Positions 60,290-64,000 of a DNA stretch of 64,000 nt are shown one piece after another; the stretch's first letter is position 1, and each line of letters opens with the position of its first letter. A program made the position numbers and the translations under genes. The stretch spans positions 1-64,000 of the forward strand of contig JAMXBD010001209.1 of assembly GCA_024138025.1 (NCBI GenBank), given 5' to 3'. The notes under the pieces were generated by a model. The model saw nothing but the letters and a program-made list of their open reading frames with translations. It was not told the origin of the DNA and made no database searches. The stretch is from Combretum micranthum. Its lineage: Eukaryota > Streptophyta > Magnoliopsida > Myrtales > Combretaceae.

Positions 60290-61490
60290 TCAATTTAAGC
60301 TAAGTGTTTACTGCATGTAGTAGGTCGTTGCGTTTGTGGTAGATTGTTTTTTAATGGTAAAGTAGTAGGTTGTTCAATGTGTGCTAGGTGTGTTGCTAAT
60401 TTAGTAGGGTGCTCAAAGTAGTAGGTTATTCAAATATGTGCTAGGTTCTTGCATATGTGGTAGGTTATCTTCTACATCTAAAGTGGTAGTTTTTTTTTTT
60501 TTTTTTTCTGTTCTAGGTGTTTATTAAGTGGTAGATTTTCTAATTTGCGCTAGGTTTTTAATAAATGTGTTAGGTTGCTCAAGTTGGTAGGTTATTCTAA
60601 TATGTGCTAGGTTCTTCCATCTGTGGTAGGTTGTCTTTCACTGCTAAAGTGGTAGGTTATTTCTTTTGTTGTAGGTACTCATTGAAAGTGATAGGTTTTT
60701 CAAAGTGCTAGGTTATATAAATGAGTGGTAGATTGACTTTTAAGCGTAAAGTGGTAGGTTTTGCAATTTGTGCCAGGTGTTTAGTGAATGTGATAGGTTG
60801 CCTAAAGTGTTAGGTTATTCGAATATGTTTCAAGTTCTTGTGTCTATGGTAGGTTGTCTTTTACAAGTAAAATGGTAGGTTATTTCTTTTGTTCTAAATG
60901 TTCATTAAAAGTGGTAGATTTCTCAAAGTGTTGTGTTATATTTATGAGTGATAGGTTGACTTATAAACATAAAGTGGTAGGTTTTCCAATATATGCTAGG
61001 TGTGTAGGGAATGTGGTAGATTATTCTAATATGTACTAGGTTCTTTTCATCTGTGGTAGGTTGCTTTTTACTACTAAAGTGCCTGGTTGTTTCTTCTATT
61101 CTAGATGTTCATTAAAAGTGGGAGGTTTCTCAAAGTGTTAGGTTATATGTGTGAGTGGTCAGTTGACTTTTAAGCGTAAAGTGGTAGGTTTTTCAATCGT
61201 GCTAGATGTTTGGTGGATGTAGTAAATTTCTCAAAGTGATAAGTTATTTGAATATGTGCTTAGTTTTTGCATTTGTGATAAGTTATCTTTTACAACTAAA
61301 ATAGGAGATTATTAGTGTAAGTGGTAGGTTCGTGCTTTTTCTAGGTTTACTTTTACACGTTAAGTTATAGGTTATTTGATTAGTGCTAGGTTCTTAGTGA
61401 AAAAGGTGACTTGCTAAATGTGCTAAATCTTTTTTATTTGTGATAGATCTACACACTTGTTGTAGGTTTGTGAATGTGCTAAGGTTTATG
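60290..61490. repeat. Array of GTGGTAGG/GTGCTAGG motifs, right arm
   Basis: Reverse-complement partner of the array at 53290-55150, shorter by several hundred bases and more diverged. A T-run near 60491 interrupts it. Confidence 0.88.
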
Positions 61491-61570
61491 ATGGCCCGGT
61501 CACCACTTGTACACAAGTTACCATACATGATCCAATGTACGTGACTTCACCTAAGAATTCTCGCTCTAGA

Positions 61571-62204
61571 TCATGACCATAACATAATATTTCGTAATCA
61601 TAAAGGTTGTTGCAAGTAAACATTTAGTGTCTTCTATAAATTTTCCACATTTATCATCTTCAGTTTATCAACATATCATCACCTCATATTGACATTAGTT
61701 CAAGTATCATGGTCATTTGGCCAAAAAAAAAAGGATCATGGTCTCACCTTAAATGGTGTCTTGTTGGAGCTCTCGTTCTCGGGTCTTTCTGAGGCCTCTG
61801 TCCTCCAAAAGTTTGCTTTAAATCTCCTGGTATAATGCTATAAAAATAAAAATTTGTTATGCAGCAAGTGCCTCATTTAGCTTATAGAACCAACTAGGAT
61901 TTGATGGTCCCACTTACCTCCTTGCTCAAAGCTGGCCTCGTGCTGGAAGGGGATATCTAGGAGTCGTCCAAGCTCCCACCATTAGATCGAGTGTTAGACG
62001 CTGGCTTCAAAAATTAACTAAGAAACTACTAAGGCTAAAGGCCCCTTTATTACCTTGACGAGTTGGAAACTGGCATTGAAATCCCCTTAAGGTGGCTGGA
62101 AAAAAAAAAAAAAAAGGAAAGAAAGAACAAACAAACAAAGTGTTTACATATGGTTTTAGATAGGGTTATAAGGTGAGATCCTGGATAGGGAATACCTTAC
62201 CAAA
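61571..62204. other. Intergenic stretch
   Basis: About 630 bases with slightly higher GC from 61740 to 62090. No domain or element recognised. An A(16) run at 62101 may be the tail of a retroposed fragment. Confidence 0.4.
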
Positions 62205-62714
62205 ATTTCATCATTTTATTCTGGAGAGCTCTTGCAGGTGTACTACCCACCATGGAGGACAATCTCTTTCGACATGTAAGTATAATCCATCCTGCTTCCT
62301 CAGTGGGGAAAACGAAACTGCGGAACACTTGCTATTTTCTTAGTGCTTGAACCCAATGTGTGTGGTTTGGGTCTTTGGATGGAGGTTTAAGAAGGAAAAG
62401 ATTTCATCTTGGGTGAATGGTGGGAGGAGGTAGGGTCGAGTATGGAGTTGGGAAAAAAATTTTGTGAGTTGACGGAGAAGTTCGTAGAAGTGCCATGTTT
62501 TATTTGGAAAGAAAGGTGTGAGGCTATCCACAATGAGTCGAATCCATATGCTGTGTTTATGAGAATTTTCAGACGGCGGAGTGAAAAATTAAATTTGAAG
62601 GATGTTAATTCACTTATTTTGGGGAAGAAGATGAAGGGAGACAGGGATGTCATTCCGTCGGATCTCTTGACGGATAAATTTACCATAAATATATTAGATG
62701 CACTACATTTTTAA
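62205..62714 (+). pseudogene. LINE fragment (zinc-finger and downstream region)
   Basis: The plus strand reads FWRALAGVLPTMEDNLFRH, then in the next frame GENETAEHLLFS and CVVWVFGW. This is the pattern of the reverse-transcriptase-associated zinc-finger domain of plant L1 LINEs (WR...LPT..NL...C..C...E...HLL..C). It continues in the open frame 62409-62714 with VPCFIWKERCEAIHNESNP, like the region that precedes RNase H in LINEs. The first cysteines and the frame are damaged. It is a truncated, dead copy. Confidence 0.6.
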
Positions 62715-62833
62715 TCTATCATAAATTTACTAAACCTAATATAATTGTACTATTTCTATTACTCTAGATATAAGTTCGATGGATCTTACAACTTGTATAC
62801 GGATCACGGACATACAAATACGTGATTTGATGT

Positions 62834-63443
62834 TAGGGATGCAACCAGATCGAGTTTCGGATAGATCATATAAACCCAAATCTACTACAATATAAGGCAT
62901 ACCAAATCTTACCCTATAACCTTGTAGAGTTTTCTTTCTATAACTAAACCCGCTCTATAGGGTTTACTCTAAAACCTGCTACCCCTAGTTGCTCACCTAA
63001 CTATCAACCCGATTACCCACCCGATTACCCATCCGATTACCCGTCCAATCACCCGTCTAATTATCAACCAGAACTCGCATTGTTTATTATTATTATCTTT
63101 TTTTTCAATAGATTCAGTAGACTTAAGCCAATAAGATAATAGTATAATAATATAGCAATCCACCTTCTCTTTATCAACCTGTTTTAAAATTTAGTTTATT
63201 ATTATGTTTACATTTAATAAATGTATTTATATATATGTATATATATTTTTTTTACTATGACTAACGGGTCAGGTGGATATCCATCAGGTTTTAGTAGTAT
63301 CCAAACCCAACCCTGATATCCTACAGGATTTTTTATCTTTGTCCAAACTCGATCCTATTACCCTATAGGATTCAACTCTATAGGATTTTTCTCAGGTTGG
63401 ATGGATCGAAAACCTATTACTGGTCGACTCGGTTGCATCCTTA
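62834..63443. mobile_element. hAT-like MITE (610 bp)
   Basis: The left end TAGGGATGCAACCAGATCGAG is matched by the complement of the right end, TAAGGATGCAACCGAGTCGAC. The flanks TTTGATGT (62826-62833) and TTTGACAT (63444-63451) form an 8-bp target duplication with two differences. The interior has a short tandem run of 'cccgattacccac'-like words at 63009-63055 and no ORF. Confidence 0.75.
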
Positions 63444-63451
63444 TTTGACAT

Positions 63452-63680
63452 AATAATTTCCTATCTTCCAATGATAAAAAGGGCTCTTTTCTGTGTAAGG
63501 AGGTGCTTGGATAGCAATAGTAATGTTTTGCAGACGCACCAAGTCATGGTAGAGAGTCCGGATGTAGACGCGTTTCGGTCCTCGGTGGTAGCGTCTGAAA
63601 AAGTTTAACTCAGACCGGTCTTTCATTTTTAAAAGTTCGAGTGGTACGGTAAGGAGGATGGACAAGAATAGAATACTCAC
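63452..63680 (-). CDS. Possible short exon or ORF, unrecognised
   Basis: On the minus strand an open stretch of about 75 codons (DRSELNFFRRYHRGPKR, then VYIRTLYHDLVRLQN, ITIAIQAPPYTEK) has a more balanced base composition than its surroundings. It runs into the MITE at its 3' side. It may be an exon of a gene continuing outside the window, or chance. I do not recognise it. Confidence 0.2.
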
Positions 63681-64000
63681 GTGTTACTTGCTTGTACTTG
63701 TTTTGAACAGTGTAATCTTATGTAATATGCTTACTTATTGAACAATTGCAGAAAATGAATATGGGGAAGTTGAAACCAAAATGAACAAATTGGTTTCATA
63801 CATGCAGATATTGTAATAAATATAATCACCAGAGCATTAATTTTAATTCCACCGGTTTTATAGCATTTAGAGTCAAATGTTGAAAGGAAATATATATAGC
63901 AGGTGGCTACCAGCTTATTTCGTGTAAATTCTTATTAGAACCATATAAGATAATGCCTATTTAATAAAGTACAGAAATGTAACCAAAAAATATATATATA
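63681..64000. other. Intergenic end of window
   Basis: AT-rich; nothing recognised. Confidence 0.5.

Larger units (their letters stand above)
53128..61570. mobile_element. Giant palindrome: two FAR1-like MULE copies head to head
   Basis: Left arm about 53150-57142 and right arm about 57183-61570, spacer about 40 bases. Arms pair at every level checked: outer ends ('ggtaacttgtgcataagtggtgacc' near 53242 with the complement of 'ggtcaccacttgtacacaagttacc' near 61499), the repeat arrays, the segment 55170-55430 with 59885-60240, and the transposase region 56470-56700 with the complement of 58440-58700. The centre is the DDE part of the transposase, so both outer ends are the same (3') end and the original 5' end is missing. 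The right arm is interrupted by an 828-bp hAT MITE. The left outer end is itself duplicated (53128-53290 and 53460-53645). Precise outer borders are uncertain. Confidence 0.88.

Overview
This is nuclear DNA from a flowering plant, probably a eudicot: it is strongly AT-rich, has no dense gene arrangement, and is built mainly from nested LTR retrotransposons, decayed DNA transposons and MITEs. The species cannot be told from the sequence. Only one intact host-type gene is convincing, a small basic protein on the minus strand at 43.2-43.6 kb. Two broken paralogues of it lie at 26.5-27.2 and 40.7-41.1 kb.

Layout. 1-2399 and 17387-17601 are two halves of an older Gypsy-type LTR (family 'A/B/C'). 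It is split by a Ty3/Gypsy chromovirus of the Tekay/Del type at 2405-17381, with 4.2-kb LTRs, a GTATG target duplication, an initiator-Met tRNA primer site and a polypurine tract. Its gag-pol is broken by frameshifts and stops. It carries extra ORFs before gag and a possible 105-bp intron between gag and protease. A second A/B/C solo LTR is at 20368-23225 (target duplication CATTA). A CACTA-like non-autonomous element follows at 23824-25337. A third A/B/C LTR (27271-34416) sits in the promoter of pseudogene copy 1 and is itself split by another solo LTR (28766-32576) that contains about 19 tandem hairpin units with compensating stem substitutions.

From 34.4 to 48.4 kb the window is mostly featureless AT-rich DNA around the small gene family, with one local tandem repeat. 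A Copia-type solo LTR (48383-49111, target duplication GTTTC) leads into a large inverted duplication of an unrecognised, possibly coding sequence (about 49.13-51.09 kb). A much larger palindrome (about 53.13-61.57 kb) consists of two decayed FAR1-like Mutator (MULE) transposase genes head to head. It is flanked by arrays of a CCTA(C/G)CAC-type motif and interrupted by an 828-bp hAT-like MITE. The right edge holds a LINE fragment, a second hAT-like MITE (62834-63443) and a possible small exon.

The most notable theme is inverted structure at several scales: the 8-kb MULE palindrome, the 2-kb palindrome beside it, and the hairpin array. If transcribed, all three could give long double-stranded RNA. 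The MULE palindrome resembles in architecture the maize Mu killer locus, an inverted duplication that silences its parent transposon family. That functional link is inference.
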